Shown here in pieces: positions 22,716-36,691 of a stretch of DNA of 64,000 nucleotides (the first letter of the stretch is position 1; each line of letters begins with the position of its first letter). The stretch comes from Phocoena phocoena (taxonomy: Eukaryota; Chordata; Mammalia; Artiodactyla; Phocoenidae): positions 62,001-126,000 of the forward strand of contig NW_027077404.1 of the NCBI RefSeq assembly GCF_963924675.1, written 5' to 3'. Both the position numbers and the translations under genes were made by a program. The notes under the pieces are model-generated. The model saw only the letters and a list, made by a program, of their open reading frames with translations, searched no databases and was not told the DNA's origin.

Positions 22716-24462
22716 GGTCCTATAGCTTACGGAAATTAAAATCAAAAACAGACAGCCACCCCAATATTTGGGACGGCTGTGTTCACAAGAAGCTCGTCTA
22801 CAGTAACAGGTAAATATCCCAGAAAGCAAAATATGGATAAAGAAGTTGTGGCACGTACGTACAATGCAATATCACTCAGCAATGAAATCTGTGTCATCAG
22901 GCCTGTAGCGGCATAGTGAGTGGATGCAGGTACGGTGATTCTACGTGAACTACGTCACACAGAAAAAGAAACATCATAAGATATCACTAATACACGGAAT
23001 GTAAACTTGACTACACATGAACTGAATTACAAAACAGAACAGGGTCTCAAATTTAGAAAACCAACTAGTGCTTGCTTATGGGGAAAGGTGCGTTGGGGTG
23101 CTTCATAAAACCAGAGACTGAAATTAGCACAGATAACTTTCCATAAGCCAAATATGTAATAGACAAGACCTACTCCTTGCTCAACGAAATGGACCCAACA
23201 CCACATATTCAACGCCTAGGAATATACCTGACTAGGAAGAATCTTAAAACCCATGGATATATATGTCTCCGTAAGAGAATCAAGCGTGTGTACAGCGGCA
23301 TAAACGCAGCAGTGAAAATCCGATAAATCCCATTATCAAAATAAATTTCAAAAAAAAATCATAAAGACAGTGAAATAGAGAGCAATTCTTAAATAATTCA
23401 CTCAGGGCATGTGATGCAACCGGGATTTAACACATCTACACCCAGAGCTGGTTGAGACATAAGGCTGGACACTTCAGGCTGATAGCATTGGTGAGTTTCG
23501 GTGAGCAAATGCAGACCCTTTGAAGTCATACTGCATGGTACCCATTCCATGGGTCCCAACTCTCCAGGTTCAAGGGATTCTTCCTCCAGCTAAAACATGC
23601 ATGGGAAACCAAGAGTATCGTCCACCATGTGATTGGGAAATGATTTAAAATGCATCTCAGTTTTCGTATCATGGTCCTCGGGTTCACCATTCCAGATGCT
23701 TTACTAACACTCTCCCCGCTTGGAGAGTCAGTGCCTTTAACCTCCTCTTTGGCACAGCTTGCAATTTCTGTGCAAAATGAACAGGAATAGGGAGAACCAA
23801 TGAGAGACTAGCTGTAGGTGTCTGCACGGGCAAATGTAACGCTCATTGCCCACCAGGAAGAGGAATTAAACAAAGGCTCAGTGTGCCCTGCTGGAAACAG
23901 ATTAGGGCCTGAAGCAATCCTGCGGTTTTGTGCCCAGCTCACAAGAAAGCGAGTTGAAGAAAGGAGCTCAGGGGCACTGTAATTCACAAACCTGCAGAGT
24001 TATAAATGACAGCTTTCCTCCAAAAATATATTGAAGTAAGCCTGCGAAGGGGACTTGAAAGCGGGGCAGAATTTCAGGAAAACGATTGCAGGGGGTAGAC
24101 TGGAATTGCCCTGAAAGCATAGGAAAAGAGGCAGAACGTCGACAATGATGCACTTGGCCAAAAAGGGCGTATGCGTTTTTTCCTGAATATATTCAGGAAA
24201 AAACGCATACGCCCTTTTTGGCCAACCAAGCAAGCCTGTAAATGAAATCTGCACTACAATGAAGTCTCACTGCCCCCCTGGCAAAAGGGCCATCTGAAAA
24301 AAGTGTAAAATCCAGAAAGGTAGGACAGGATATGGAGAACAGGGAGCCTTGTTATGCTGATTGGCAGGATGTAAATTGCCAGCAGCCAGCCTGGAGAAGT
24401 GTATGGTGTTTCCTGAAACACGAAAGAAAGAAAGCAACACAGCCTATGGCACTTCCACTTAT
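22716..24462 (+). repeat. Satellite unit 14 (type A)
   Basis: Type A with the ctttcctcc sub-version. It ends gaaagaaagaaagc, a change found otherwise only at the end of unit 16, two units on. Private catggtcctc lies near 23671. Confidence 0.97.
24154..24225. mobile_element. Palindrome, unit 14, perfect
   Basis: All 36 pairs match. Confidence 0.8.
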
Positions 24463-26209
24463 GGTCCTATAGCTTACGGAAATTAAAATCAAAAACAGAC
24501 AGCCACCCCAATATTTGAGACGGCTGTGTTCACAAGAAGCTCGTCTACAGTATCAGGTAAATATCCCAGAAAGCAAAAAATGGATAAAGAACTTGTGGCA
24601 CGTACGTACAATGCAATATCACTCAGCAATGAAATCTGTGTCATCAGGCCCATAGCGGCATAGTGAGTGGATGCAGGTACGGTGATTCTACGTGAACTAC
24701 GTCACACAGAAAAAGAAACATCATAAGATATCATGAATACACGGAATGTAAACTTGACTACACATGAACTGAATTACAAAATAGAAAAGGGTCTCAAATT
24801 TAGAAAACCAACTAGTGCTTGCTTATGGGGAAAGGTGCCTTGGGGTGCTGCATAAAACCAGAGACTGAAATTAGCACAGATAACTTTCCATAAGCCCAAT
24901 ATGTAATAGACAAGACCTACTCCTTGCTCAACGAAATGGACCCAACACCACATATTCAACGCCTAGGAATATACCTGACTAGGAAGAATCTTAAAACCCA
25001 TGGATATATATGTCTCCGTAAGAGAATCAAGGGTGTGTACAGCGGCCGAAAGGCAGCAGTGAAAATCCGATAAATCCCATTATCAAAATAAATTTCGAAA
25101 ACAAAACACAAAGACAGTGAAATAGAGAGCAATTCTTAAATAATTCACTCAGGGCATGTGATGCAACCGGGATTGACCACATCTACACCCAGAGCTGGTT
25201 GAGACATAAGGCTGGACACTTCAGGCTGATAGCATTGGTGAGTTTAGGTGAGCAAATGCACACCCTTTGAAGTCATACTGTATGGTACCTATTCCATGGG
25301 TCCCAACTCTTCAGGTTCAAGGGATTCTTCCTCCAGCTAAAACATGCATGTGAAACCCACAGTATGGTCCACCGTGTTATGGGGAAATGATTTAAAATGC
25401 ATCTCAGTTTTCGTATCCTGGTCCTCGGGTTCACCATTCCAGATGATTTACTAACAGTCTCCCTGCTTGGAGAGTCAGTGCCTTTAACCTCCTGTTTGGC
25501 ACAGCTTGCAATTTCTGTGCAAGATGAACAGGAATAGGGAGAACCAATGAGAGACTAGCTGTAGGTGTCTGCACGGGCAAATGGAACGCTCATTTCCCAC
25601 CAGGAAGAGGAATTTACCAAAGGCTCAGCATGCCCTGCCCGAAACAGATTAGGGCCTGAAGCAATCCTGCGGTTTTGTGCCCAGTTCACAAGAAAGCGAG
25701 TTGAAGAAAGGAGCTCAGGGGCACTGTAATTCACAAACCTGCAGAGTTATAAATGACAGCTATCCTCCAAAAATATATTGAAGTAAGCCTGCGAAGGGGA
25801 CTTGAAAGCGGGGCAGAATTTCAGGAAAACGATTGCAGGGGGTAGACTGGAATTGCCCTGAAAGCATAGGAAAAGAGGCAGAACGTCGACAATGATGCAC
25901 TTGGCCAAAAAGGGCGTATGCGTTTTTTCCTGAATATATTCAGGAAAAAACACATACGCCCTTTTTGGCCAACCAAGCAAGCCTGTAAAGGAAATCTGCA
26001 CTACAATGAAGTCTCACTGCCCCCCTGGCAAAAGGGCCATCTGAAAAAAGTGTAAAGTCCAGAAAGGTAGGACAGGATATGGAGAACAGGGAGCCTTGTT
26101 ATGCTGATTGGCAGGATGTAAATTGCCAGCAGCCAGCCTGGAGAAGTGTATGGTGTTTCCTGAAACACGAAAGAAACAAAGCAACACAGCCTATGGCACT
26201 TCCACTTAG
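24463..26209 (+). repeat. Satellite unit 15 (type B)
   Basis: Type B with tcatgaatac and aaatggaacgc, both shared with unit 17. Its end is A-like (cccctggcaaaag, cacgaaag, cagcctatgg) though an A unit follows, an exception to the usual tail-head rule. Confidence 0.97.
25901..25972. mobile_element. Palindrome, unit 15, one mismatch
   Basis: The right arm has aacacatac for aacgcatac, a CpG transition. Confidence 0.8.
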
Positions 26210-27956
26210 GGTCCTATAGCTTACGGAAATTAAAATCAAAAACAGACAGCCACCCCAATATTTGGGACGGCTGTGTTCACAAGAAGCTCGTCTACAGTAA
26301 CAGGTAAATATCCCAGAAAGCAAAATATGGATAAAGAAGTTGTGGCACGTACGTACAATGCAATATCACTCAGCAATGAAATCTGTGTCATCAGGCCCGT
26401 AGCGGCATAGTGAGTGGATGCAGGTACGGTGATTCTACGTGAACTACGTCACACAGAAAAAGAAACATCATAAGATATCACTAATACACGGAATGTAAAC
26501 TTGACTACACATGAACTGAATTACAAAACAGAACAGGGTCTCAAATTTAGAAAACCAACTAGTGCTTGCTTATGGGGAAAGGTGCGTTGGGGTGCTTCAT
26601 AAAACCAGAGACTGAAATTAGCACAGATAACTTTCCATAAGCCAAATATGTAATAGACAAGACCTACTCCTTGCTCAACGAAATGGACCCAACACCACAT
26701 ATTCAACGCCTAGGAATATACCTGACTAGGAAGAATCTTAAAACCCATGGATATATATGTCTCCGTAAGAGAATCAAGCGTGTGTACAGCGGCATAAACG
26801 CAGCAGTGAAAATCCGATAAATCCCATTATCAAAATAAATTTCAAAAAAAAATCATAAAGACAGTGAAATAGAGAGCAATTCTTAAATAATTCACTCAGG
26901 GCATGTGATGCAACCGGGATTTAACACATCTACACCCAGAGCTGGTTGAGACATAAGGCTGGACACTTCAGGCTGATAGCATTGGTGAGTTTCGGTGAGC
27001 AAATGCAGACCCTTTGAAGTCATACTGCATGGTACCCATTCCATGGGTCCCAACTCTCCAGGTTCAAGGGATTCTTCCTCCAGCTAAAACATGCATGGGA
27101 AACCAAGAGTATCGTCCACCATGTGATTGGGAAATGATTTAAAATGCATCTCAGTTTTCGTATCCTGGTCCTCGGGTTCACCATTCCAGATGCTTTACTA
27201 ACACTCTCCCCGCTTGGAGAGTCAGTGCCTTTAACCTCCTCTTTGGCACAGCTTGCAATTTCTGTGCAAAATGAACAGGAATAGGGAGAACCAATGAGAG
27301 ACTAGCTGTAGGTGTCTGCACGGGCAAATGTAACGCTCATTGCCCACCAGGAAGAGGAATTAAACAAAGGCTCAGTGTGCCCTGCTGGAAACAGATTAGG
27401 GCCTGAAGCAATCCTGCGGTTTTGTGCCCAGCTCACAAGAAAGCGAGTTGAAGAAAGGAGCTCAGGGGCACTGTAATTCACAAACCTGCAGAGTTATAAA
27501 TGACAGCTTTCCTCCAAAAATATATTGAAGTAAGCCTGCGAAGGGGACTTGAAAGCGGGGCAGAATTTCAGGAAAACGATTGCAGGGGGTAGACTGGAAT
27601 TGCCCTGAAAGCATAGGAAAAGAGGCAGAACGTCGACAATGATGCACTTGGCCAAAAATGGCGTATGTGTTTTTTCCTGAATATATTCAGGAAAAAACGC
27701 ATACGCCCTTTTTGGCCAACCAAGCAAGCCTGTAAATGAAATCTGCACTACAATGAAGTCTCACTGCCCCCCTGGCAAAAGGGCCATCTGAAAAAAGTGT
27801 AAAATCCAGAAAGGTAGGACAGGATATGGAGAACAGGGAGCCTTGTTATGCTGATTGGCAGGATGTAAATTGCCAGCAGCCAGCCTGGAGAAGTGTATGG
27901 TGTTTCCTGAAACACGAAAGAAAGAAAGCAACACAGCCTATGGCACTTCCACTTAT
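26210..27956 (+). repeat. Satellite unit 16 (type A)
   Basis: A close copy of unit 14, including the gaaagaaagaaagc ending. Its palindrome carries two changes. Confidence 0.97.
27648..27719. mobile_element. Palindrome, unit 16, two mismatches
   Basis: The left arm has aaaaatggcg and gtatgtg. Unit 14, otherwise its near-twin, is perfect, so both changes postdate that duplication or were repaired in unit 14. Confidence 0.8.
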
Positions 27957-29703
27957 GGTCCTATAGCTTACGGAAATTAAAATCAAAAACAGACAGCCAC
28001 CCCAATATTTGAGACGGCTGTGTTCACAAGAAGCTCGTCTACAGTATCAGGTAAATATCCCAGAAAGCAAAAAATGGATAAAGAACTTGTGACACGTACG
28101 TACAATGCAATATCACTCAGCAATGAAATCTGTGTCATCAGGCCCATAGCGGCATAGTGAGTGGATGCAGGTACGGTGATTCTACGTGAACTACGTCACA
28201 CAGAAAAAGAAACATCATAAGATATCATGAATACACGGAATGTAAACTTGACTACACATGAACTGAATTACAAAATAGAAAAGGGTCTCAAATTTAGAAA
28301 ACCAACTAGTGCTTGCTTATGGGGAAAGGTGCCTTGGGGTGCTGCATAAAACCAGAGACTGAAATTAGCACAGATAACTTTCCATAAGCCCAATATGTAA
28401 TAGACAAGACCTACTCCTTGCTCAACGAAATGGACCCAACACCACATATTCAACGCCTAGGAATATACCTGACTAGGAAGAATCTTAAAACCCATGGATA
28501 TATATGTCTCCGTAAGAGAATCAAGGGTGTGTACAGCGGCCGAAAGGCAGCAGTGAAAATCCGATAAATCCCATTATCAAAATAAATTTCGAAAACAAAA
28601 CACAAAGACAGTGAAATAGAGAGCAATTCTTAAATAATTCACTCAGGGCATGTGATGCAACCGGGATTGACCACATCTACACCCAGAGCTGGTTGAGACA
28701 TAAGGCTGGACACTTCAGGCTGATAGCATTGGTGAGTTTAGGTGAGCAAATGCACACCCTTTGAAGTCATACTGTATGGTACCTATTCCACGGGTCCCAA
28801 CTCTTCAGGTTCAAGGGATTCTTCCTCCAGCTAAAACATGCATGTGAAACCCACAGTATGGTCCACCGTGTTATGGGGAAATGATTTAAAATGCATCTCA
28901 GTTTTCGTATCCTGGTCCTCGGGTTCACCATTCCAGATGATTTACTAACAGTCTCCCTGCTTGGAGAGTCAGTGCCTTTAACCTCCTGTTTGGCACAGCT
29001 TGCAATTTCTGTGCAAGATGAACAGGAATAGGGAGAACCAATGAGAGACTAGCTGTAGGTGTCTGCACGGGCAAATGGAACGCTCATTTCCCACCAGGAA
29101 GAGGAATTTACCAAAGGCTCAGCATGCCCTGCCCGAAACAGATTAGGGCCTGAAGCAATCCTGCGGTTTTGTGCCCAGTTCACAAGAAAGCGAGTTGAAG
29201 AAAGGAGCTCAGGGGCACTGTAATTCACAAACCTGCAGAGTTATAAATGACAGCTATCCTCCAAAAATATATTGAAGTAAGCCTGCGAAGGGGACTTGAA
29301 AGCGGGGCAGAATTTCAGGAAAACGATTGCAGGGGGTAGACTGGAATTGCCCTGAAAGCATAGGAAAAGAGGCAGAACGTCGACAATGATGCACTTGGCC
29401 AAAAAGGGCGTATGCGTTTTTTCCTGAATATATTCAGGAAAAAACGCATACGCCCTTTTTGGCCAACCAAGCAAGCCTGTAAAGGAAATCTGCACTACAA
29501 TGAAGTCTCACTGCCCCCCGGGCAAGAGGGCCATCTGAAAAAAGTGTAAAATCCAGAAAGGTAGGACAGGATATGGAGAACAGGGAGCCTTGTTATGCTG
29601 ATTGGCAGGATGTAAATTGCCAGCAGCCAGCCTGGAGAAGTGTATGGTGTTTCCTGAAACACATAAGAAACAAAGCAACACAGTCTATGGCACTTCCACT
29701 TAT
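27957..29703 (+). repeat. Satellite unit 17 (type B)
   Basis: A close copy of unit 15 (tcatgaatac, aaatggaacgc) but with a normal B tail. Private gtgacacgt near 28088 and ccacgggtc near 28788. Confidence 0.97.
29395..29466. mobile_element. Palindrome, unit 17, perfect
   Basis: All 36 pairs match. Confidence 0.8.
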
Positions 29704-31450
29704 GGTCCTATAGCTTACGGAAATTAAAATCAAAAACAGACAGCCACCCCAATATTTGGGACGGCTGTGTTCACAAGAAGCTCGTCTACAGTAACAGGTA
29801 AATATCCCAGAAAGCAAAATATGGATAAAGAAGTTGTGGCACGTACGTACAATGCAATATCACTCAGCAATGAAATCTGTGTCATCAGGCCCGTAGCGGC
29901 ATAGTGAGTGGATGCAGGTACGGTGATTCTACGTGAACTACGTCACACAGAAAAAGAAACATCATAAGATATCACTAATACACGGAATGTAAACTTGACT
30001 ACACATGAACTGAATTACAAAACAGAACAGGGTCTCAAATTTAGAAAACCAACTAGTGCTTGCTTATGGGGAAAGGTGCGTTGGGGTGCTTCATAAAACC
30101 AGAGACTGAAATTAGCACAGATAACTTTCCATAAGCCAAATATGTAATAGACAAGACCTACTCCTTGCTCAACGAAATGGACCCAACACCACATATTCAA
30201 CGCCTAGGAATATACCTGACTAGGAAGAATCTTAAAACCCATGGATATATATGTCTCCGTAAGAGAATCAAGCGTGTGTACAGCGGCATAAACGCAGCAG
30301 TGAAAATCCGATAAATCCCATTATCAAAATAAATTTCAAAAAAAAATCATAAAGACAGTGAAATAGAGAGCAATTCTTAAATAATTCACTCAGGGCATGT
30401 GATGCAACCGGGATTTAACACATCTACACCCAGAGCTGGTTGAGACATAAGGCTGGACACTTCAGGCTGATAGCATTGGTGAGTTTCGGTGAGCAAATGC
30501 AGACCCTTTGAAGTCATACTGCATGGTACCCATTCCATGGGTCCCAACTCTCCAGGTTCAAGGGATTCTTCCTCCAGCTAAAACATGCATGGGAAACCAA
30601 GAGTATCGTCCACCATGTGATTGGGAAATGATTTAAAATGCATCTCAGTTTTCGTATCCTGGTCCTCGGGTTCACCATTCCAGATGCTTTACTAACACTC
30701 TCCCCGCTTGGAGAGTCAGTGCCTTTAACCTCCTCTTTGGCACAGCTTGCAATTTCTGTGCAAAATGAACAGGAATAGGGAGAACCAATGAGAGACTAGC
30801 TGTAGGTGTCTGCACGGGCAAATGTAACGCTCATTGCCCACCAGGAAGAGGAATTAAACAAAGGCTCAGCGTGCCCTGCCGGAAACAGATTAGGGCCTGA
30901 AGCAATCCTGCGGTTTTGTGCCCAGCTCACAAGAAAGCGAGTTGAAGAAAGGAGCTCAGGGGCACTGTAATTCACAAACCTGCAGAGTTATAAATGACAG
31001 CTATCCTCCAAAAATATATTGAAGTAAGCCTGCGAAGGGGAGTTGAAAGCGGGGCAGAATTTCAGGAAAACGATTGCAGGGGGTAGACTGGAATTGCCCT
31101 GAAAGCATAGGAAAAGAGGCAGAACATCGACAATGATGCACTTGGCCAAAAAGGGCGTATGCGTTTTTTCCTGAATATATTCAGGAAAAAACGCATACGC
31201 CCTTTTTGGCCAACCAAGCAAGCCTGTAAATGAAATCTGCACTACAATGAAGTCTCACTGCCCCCCTGGCAAAAGGGCCATCTGAAAAAAGTGTAAAATC
31301 CAGAAAGGTAGGACAGGATATGGAGAACAGGGAGCCTTGTTATGCTGATTGGCAGGATGTAAATTGCCAGCAGCCACCCTGGAGAAGTGTATGGTGTTTC
31401 CTGAAACACGAAAGAAACAAAGCAACACAGCCTATGGCACTTCCACTTAT
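29704..31450 (+). repeat. Satellite unit 18 (type A)
   Basis: Type A with a mixed right part: aattaaacaaagg followed by cgtgccctgccgg. Private aacatcgac near 31125. Confidence 0.97.
31142..31213. mobile_element. Palindrome, unit 18, perfect
   Basis: All 36 pairs match. Confidence 0.8.
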
Positions 31451-33197
31451 GGTCCTATAGCTTACGGAAATTAAAATCAAAAACAGACAGCCACCCCAAT
31501 ATTTGAGACGGCTGTGTTCACAAGAAGCTCGTCTACAGTATCAGGTAAATATCCCAGAAAGCAAAAAATGGATAAAGAACTTGTGGCACGTACGTACAAT
31601 GCAATATCACTCAGCAATGAAATCTGTGTCATCAGGCCCATAGCGGCATAGTGAGTGGATGCAGGTACGGTGATTCTACATGAACTACGTCACACAGAAA
31701 AAGAAACATCATAAGATATCACGAATACACGGAATGTAAACTTGACTACACATGAACTGAATTACAAAATAGAAAAGGGTCTCAAATTTAGAAAACCAAC
31801 TAGTGCTTGCTTATGGGGAAAGGTGCCTTGGGGTGCTGCATAAAACCAGAGACTGAAATTAGCACAGATAACTTTCCATAAGCCCAATATGTAATAGACA
31901 AGACCTACTCCTTGCTCAACGAAATGGACCCAACACCACATATTCAACGCCTAGGAATATACCTGACTAGGAAGAATCTTAAAACCCATGGATATATATG
32001 TCTCCGTAAGAGAATCAAGGGTGTGTACAGCGGCCGAAAGGCAGCAGTGAAAATCCGATAAATCCCATTATCAAAATAAATTTCGAAAACAAAACACAAA
32101 GACAGTGAAATAGAGAGCAATTCTTAAATAATTCACTCAGGGCATGTGATGCAACCGGGATTGACCACATCTACACCCAGAGCTGGTTGAGACATAAGGC
32201 TGGACACTTCAGGCTGATAGCATTGGTGAGTTTAGGTGAGCAAATGCACACCCTTTGAAGTCATACTGTATGGTACCTATTCCATGGGTCCCAACTCTTC
32301 AGGTTCAAGGGATTCTTCCTCCAGCTAAAACATGCATGTGAAACCCACAGTATGGTCCACCGTGTTATGGGGAAATGATTTAAAATGCATCTCAGTTTTC
32401 GTATCCTGGTCCTCGGGTTCACCATTCCAGATGATTTACTAAGAGTCTCCCTGCTTGGAGAGTCAGTGCCTTTAACCTCCTGTTTGGCACAGCTTGCAAT
32501 TTCTGTGCAAGATGAACAGGAATAGGGAGAACCAATGAGAGACTAGCTGTAGGTGTCTGCACGGGCAAATGTAACGCTCATTTCCCACCAGGAAGAGGAA
32601 TTTACCAAAGGCTCAGCATGCCCTGCCCGAAACAGATTAGGGCCTGAAGCAATCCTGCGGTTTTGTGCCCAGTTCACAAGAAAGCGAGTTGAAGAAAGGA
32701 GCTCAGGGGCACTGTAATTCACAAACCTGCAGAGTTATAAATGACAGCTATCCTCCAAAAATATATTGAAGTAAGCCTGCGAAGGGGACTTGAAAGCGGG
32801 GCAGAATTTCAGGAAAACGATTGCAGGGGGTAGACTGGAATTGCCCTGAAAGCATAGGAAAAGAGGCAGAACGTCGACAATGATGCACTTGGCCAAAAAG
32901 GGCGTATGCGTTTTTTCCTGAATATATTCAGGAAAAAACGCATACGCCCTTTTTGGCCAACCAAGCAAGCCTGTAAAGGAAATCTGCACTACAATGAAGT
33001 CTCACTGCCCCCCGGGCAAGAGGGCCATCTGAAAAAAGTGTAAAATCCAGAAAGGTAGGACAGGATATGGAGAACAGGGAGCCTTGTTATGCTGATTGGC
33101 AGGATGTAAATTGCCAGCAGCCAGCCTGGAGAAGTGTATGGTGTTTCCTGAAACACATAAGAAACAAAGCAACACAGTCTATGGCACTTCCACTTAT
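31451..33197 (+). repeat. Satellite unit 19 (type B)
   Basis: Type B with private ctacatgaac near 31677, and aagagtctcc near 32440, which recurs in unit 31. Confidence 0.97.
32889..32960. mobile_element. Palindrome, unit 19, perfect
   Basis: All 36 pairs match. Confidence 0.8.
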
Positions 33198-34944
33198 GGT
33201 CCTATAGCTTACGGAAATTAAAATCAAAAACAGACAGCCACCCCAATATTTGGGACGGCTGTGTTCACAAGAAGCTCGTCTACAGTAACAGGTAAATATC
33301 CCAGAAAGCAAAATATGGATAAAGAAGTTGTGGCACGTACGTACAATGCAATATCACTCAGCAATGAAATCTGTGTCATCAGGCCCGTAGCGGCATAGTG
33401 AGTGGATGCAGGTACGGTGATTCTACGTGAACTACGTCACACAGAAAAAGAAACATCATAAGATATCACTAATACACGGAATGTAAACTTGACTACACAT
33501 GAACTGAATTACAAAACAGAACAGGGTCTCAAATTTAGAAAACCAACTAGTGCTTGCTTATGGGGAAAGGTGCGTTGGGGTGCTTCATAAAACCAGAGAC
33601 TGAAATTAGCACAGATAACTTTCCATAAGCCAAATATGTAATAGACAAGACCTACTCCTTGCTCAACGAAATGGACCCAACACCACATATTCAACGCCTA
33701 GGAATATACCTGACTAGGAAGAATCTTAAAACCCATGGATATATATGTCTCCGTAAGAGAATCAAGCGTGTGTACAGCGGCATAAACGCAGCAGTGAAAA
33801 TCCGATAAATCCCATTATCAAAATAAATTTCAAAAAAAAATCATAAAGACAGTGAAATAGAGAGCAATTCTTAAATAATTCACTCAGGGCATGTGATGCA
33901 ACCGGGATTTAACACATCTACACCCAGAGCTGGTTGAGACATAAGGCTGGACACTTCAGGCTGATAGCATTGGTGAGTTTCGGTGAGCAAATGCAGACCC
34001 TTTGAAGTCATACTGCATGGTACCCATTCCATGGGTCCCAACTCTCCAGGTTCAAGGGATTCTTCCTCCAGCTAAAACATGCATGGGAAACCAAGAGTAT
34101 CGTCCACCATGTGATTGGGAAATGATTTAAAATGCATCTCAGTTTTCGTATCCTGGTCCTCGGGTTCACCATTCCAGATGCTTTACTAACACTCTCCCCG
34201 CTTGGAGAGTCAGTGCCTTTAACCTCCTCTTTGGCACAGCTTGCAATTTCTGTGCAAAATGAACAGGAATAGGGAGAACCAATGAGAGACTAGCTGTAGG
34301 TGTCTGCACGGGCAAATGTAACGCTCATTGCCCACCAGGAAGAGGAATTAAACAAAGGCTCAGTGTGCCCTGCTGGAAACAGATTAGGGCCTGAAGCAAT
34401 CCTGCGGTTTTGTGCCCAGCTCACAAGAAAGCGAGTTGAAGAAAGGAGCTCAGGGGCACTGTAATTCACAAACCTGCAGAGTTATAAATGACAGCTTTCC
34501 TCCAAAAATATATTGAAGTAAGCCTGCGAAGGGGACTTGAAAGCGGGGCAGAATTTCAGGAAAACGATTGCAGGGGGTAGACTGGAATTGCCCTGAAAGC
34601 ATAGGAAAAGAGGCAGAACGTCGACAATGATGCACTTGGCCAAAAAGGGCGTATGCGTTTTTTCCTGAATATATTCAGGAAAAAACGCATACGCCCTTTT
34701 TGGCCAACCAAGCAAGCCTGTAAATGAAATCTGCACTACAATGAAGTCTCACTGCCCCCCGGGCAAAAGGGCCATCTGAAAAAAGTGTAAAATCCAGAAA
34801 GGTAGGACAGGATATGGAGAACAGGGAGCCTTGTTATGCTGATTGGCAGGATGTAAATTGCCAGCAGCCACCCTGGAGAAGTGTATGGTGTTTCCTGAAA
34901 CACGAAAGAAACAAAGCAACACAGCCTATGGCACTTCCACTTAT
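33198..34944 (+). repeat. Satellite unit 20 (type A)
   Basis: Type A with the ctttcctcc sub-version, and ccccgggcaaaag near 34755, as in unit 6. Confidence 0.97.
34636..34707. mobile_element. Palindrome, unit 20, perfect
   Basis: All 36 pairs match. Confidence 0.8.
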
Positions 34945-36691
34945 GGTCCTATAGCTTACGGAAATTAAAATCAAAAACAGACAGCCACCCCAATATTTGA
35001 GACGGCTGTGTTCACAAGAAGCTCGTCTACAGTATCAGGTAAATATCCCAGAAAGCAAAAAATGGATAAAGAACTTGTGGCACGTACGTACAATGCAATA
35101 TCACTCAGCAATGAAATCTGTGTCATCAGGCCCATAGCGGCATAGTGAGTGGATGCAGGTACGGTGATTCTACGTGAACTACGTCACACAGAAAAAGAAT
35201 CATCATAAGATATCACGAATACACGGAATGTAAACTTGACTACACATGAACTGAATTACAAAATAGAAAAGGGTCTCAAATTTAGAAAACCAACTAGTGC
35301 TTGCTTATGGGGAAAGGTGCCTTGGGGTGCTGCATAAAACCAGAGACTGAAATTAGCACAGATAACTTTCCATAAGCCCAATATGTAATAGACAAGACCT
35401 ACTGTTTGCTCAACGAAATGGACCCAACACCACATATTCAACGCCTAGGAATATACCTGACTAGGAAGAATCTTAAAACCCATGGATATATATGTCTCCG
35501 TAAGAGAATCAAGGGTGTGTACAGCGGCCGAAAGGCAGCAGTGAAAATCCGATAAATCCCATTATCAAAATAAATTTCGAAAACAAAACACAAAGACAGT
35601 GAAATAGAGAGCAATTCTTAAATAATTCACTCAGGGCATGTGATGCAACCGGGATTGACCACATCTACACCCAGAGCTGGTTGAGACATAAGGCTGGACA
35701 CTTCAGGCTGATAGCATTGGTGAGTTTAGGTGAGCAAATGCACACCCTTTGAAGTCATACTGTATGGTACCTATTCCATGGGTCCCAACTCTTCAGGTTC
35801 AAGGGATTCTTCCTCCAGCTAAAACATGCATGTGAAACCCACAGTATGGTCCACCGTGTTATGGGGAAATGATTTAAAATGCATCTCAGTTTTCGTATCC
35901 TGGTCCTCGGGTTCACCATTCCAGATGATTTACTAACAGTCTCCCTGCTTGGAGAGTCAGTGCCTTTAACCTCCTGTTTGGCACAGCTTGCAATTTCTGT
36001 GCAAGATGAACAGGAATAGGGAGAACCAATGAGAGGCTAGCTGTAGGTGTCTGCACGGGCAAATGTAACGCTCATTTCCCACCAGGAAGAGGAATTTACC
36101 AAAGGCTCAGCATGCCCTGCCCGAAACAGATTAGGGCCTGAAGCAATCCTGCGGTTTTGTGCCCAGTTCACAAGAAAGCGAGTTGAAGAAAGGAGCTCAG
36201 GGGCACTGTAATTCACAAACCTGCAGAGTTATAAATGACAGCTATCCTCCAAAAATATATTGAAGTAAGCCTGCGAAGGGGACTTGAAAGCGGGGCAGAA
36301 TTTCAGGAAAACGATTGCAGGCGGTAGACTGGAATTGCCCTGAAAGCATAGGAAAAGAGGCAGAACGTCGACAATGATGCACTTGGCCAAAAAGGGCGTA
36401 TGCGTTTTTTCCTGAATATATTCAGGAAAAAACGCATACGCCCTTTTTGGCCAACCAAGCAAGCCTGTAAAGGAAATCTGCACTACAATGAAGTCTCACT
36501 GCCCCCCGGGCAAGAGGGCCATCTGAAAAAAGTGTAAAATCCAGAAAGGTAGGACAGGATATGGAGAACAGGGAGCCTTGTTATGCTGATTGGCAGGATG
36601 TAAATTGCCAGCAGCCAGCCTGGAGAAGTGTATGGTGTTTCCTGAAACACATAAGAAACAAAGCAACACAGTCTATGGCACTTCCACTTAT
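34945..36691 (+). repeat. Satellite unit 21 (type B)
   Basis: Type B with agaatcatc, ctactgtttgc and gagaggctag, all shared with unit 23. Private caggcggtag near 36320. Confidence 0.97.
36383..36454. mobile_element. Palindrome, unit 21, perfect
   Basis: All 36 pairs match. Confidence 0.8.
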
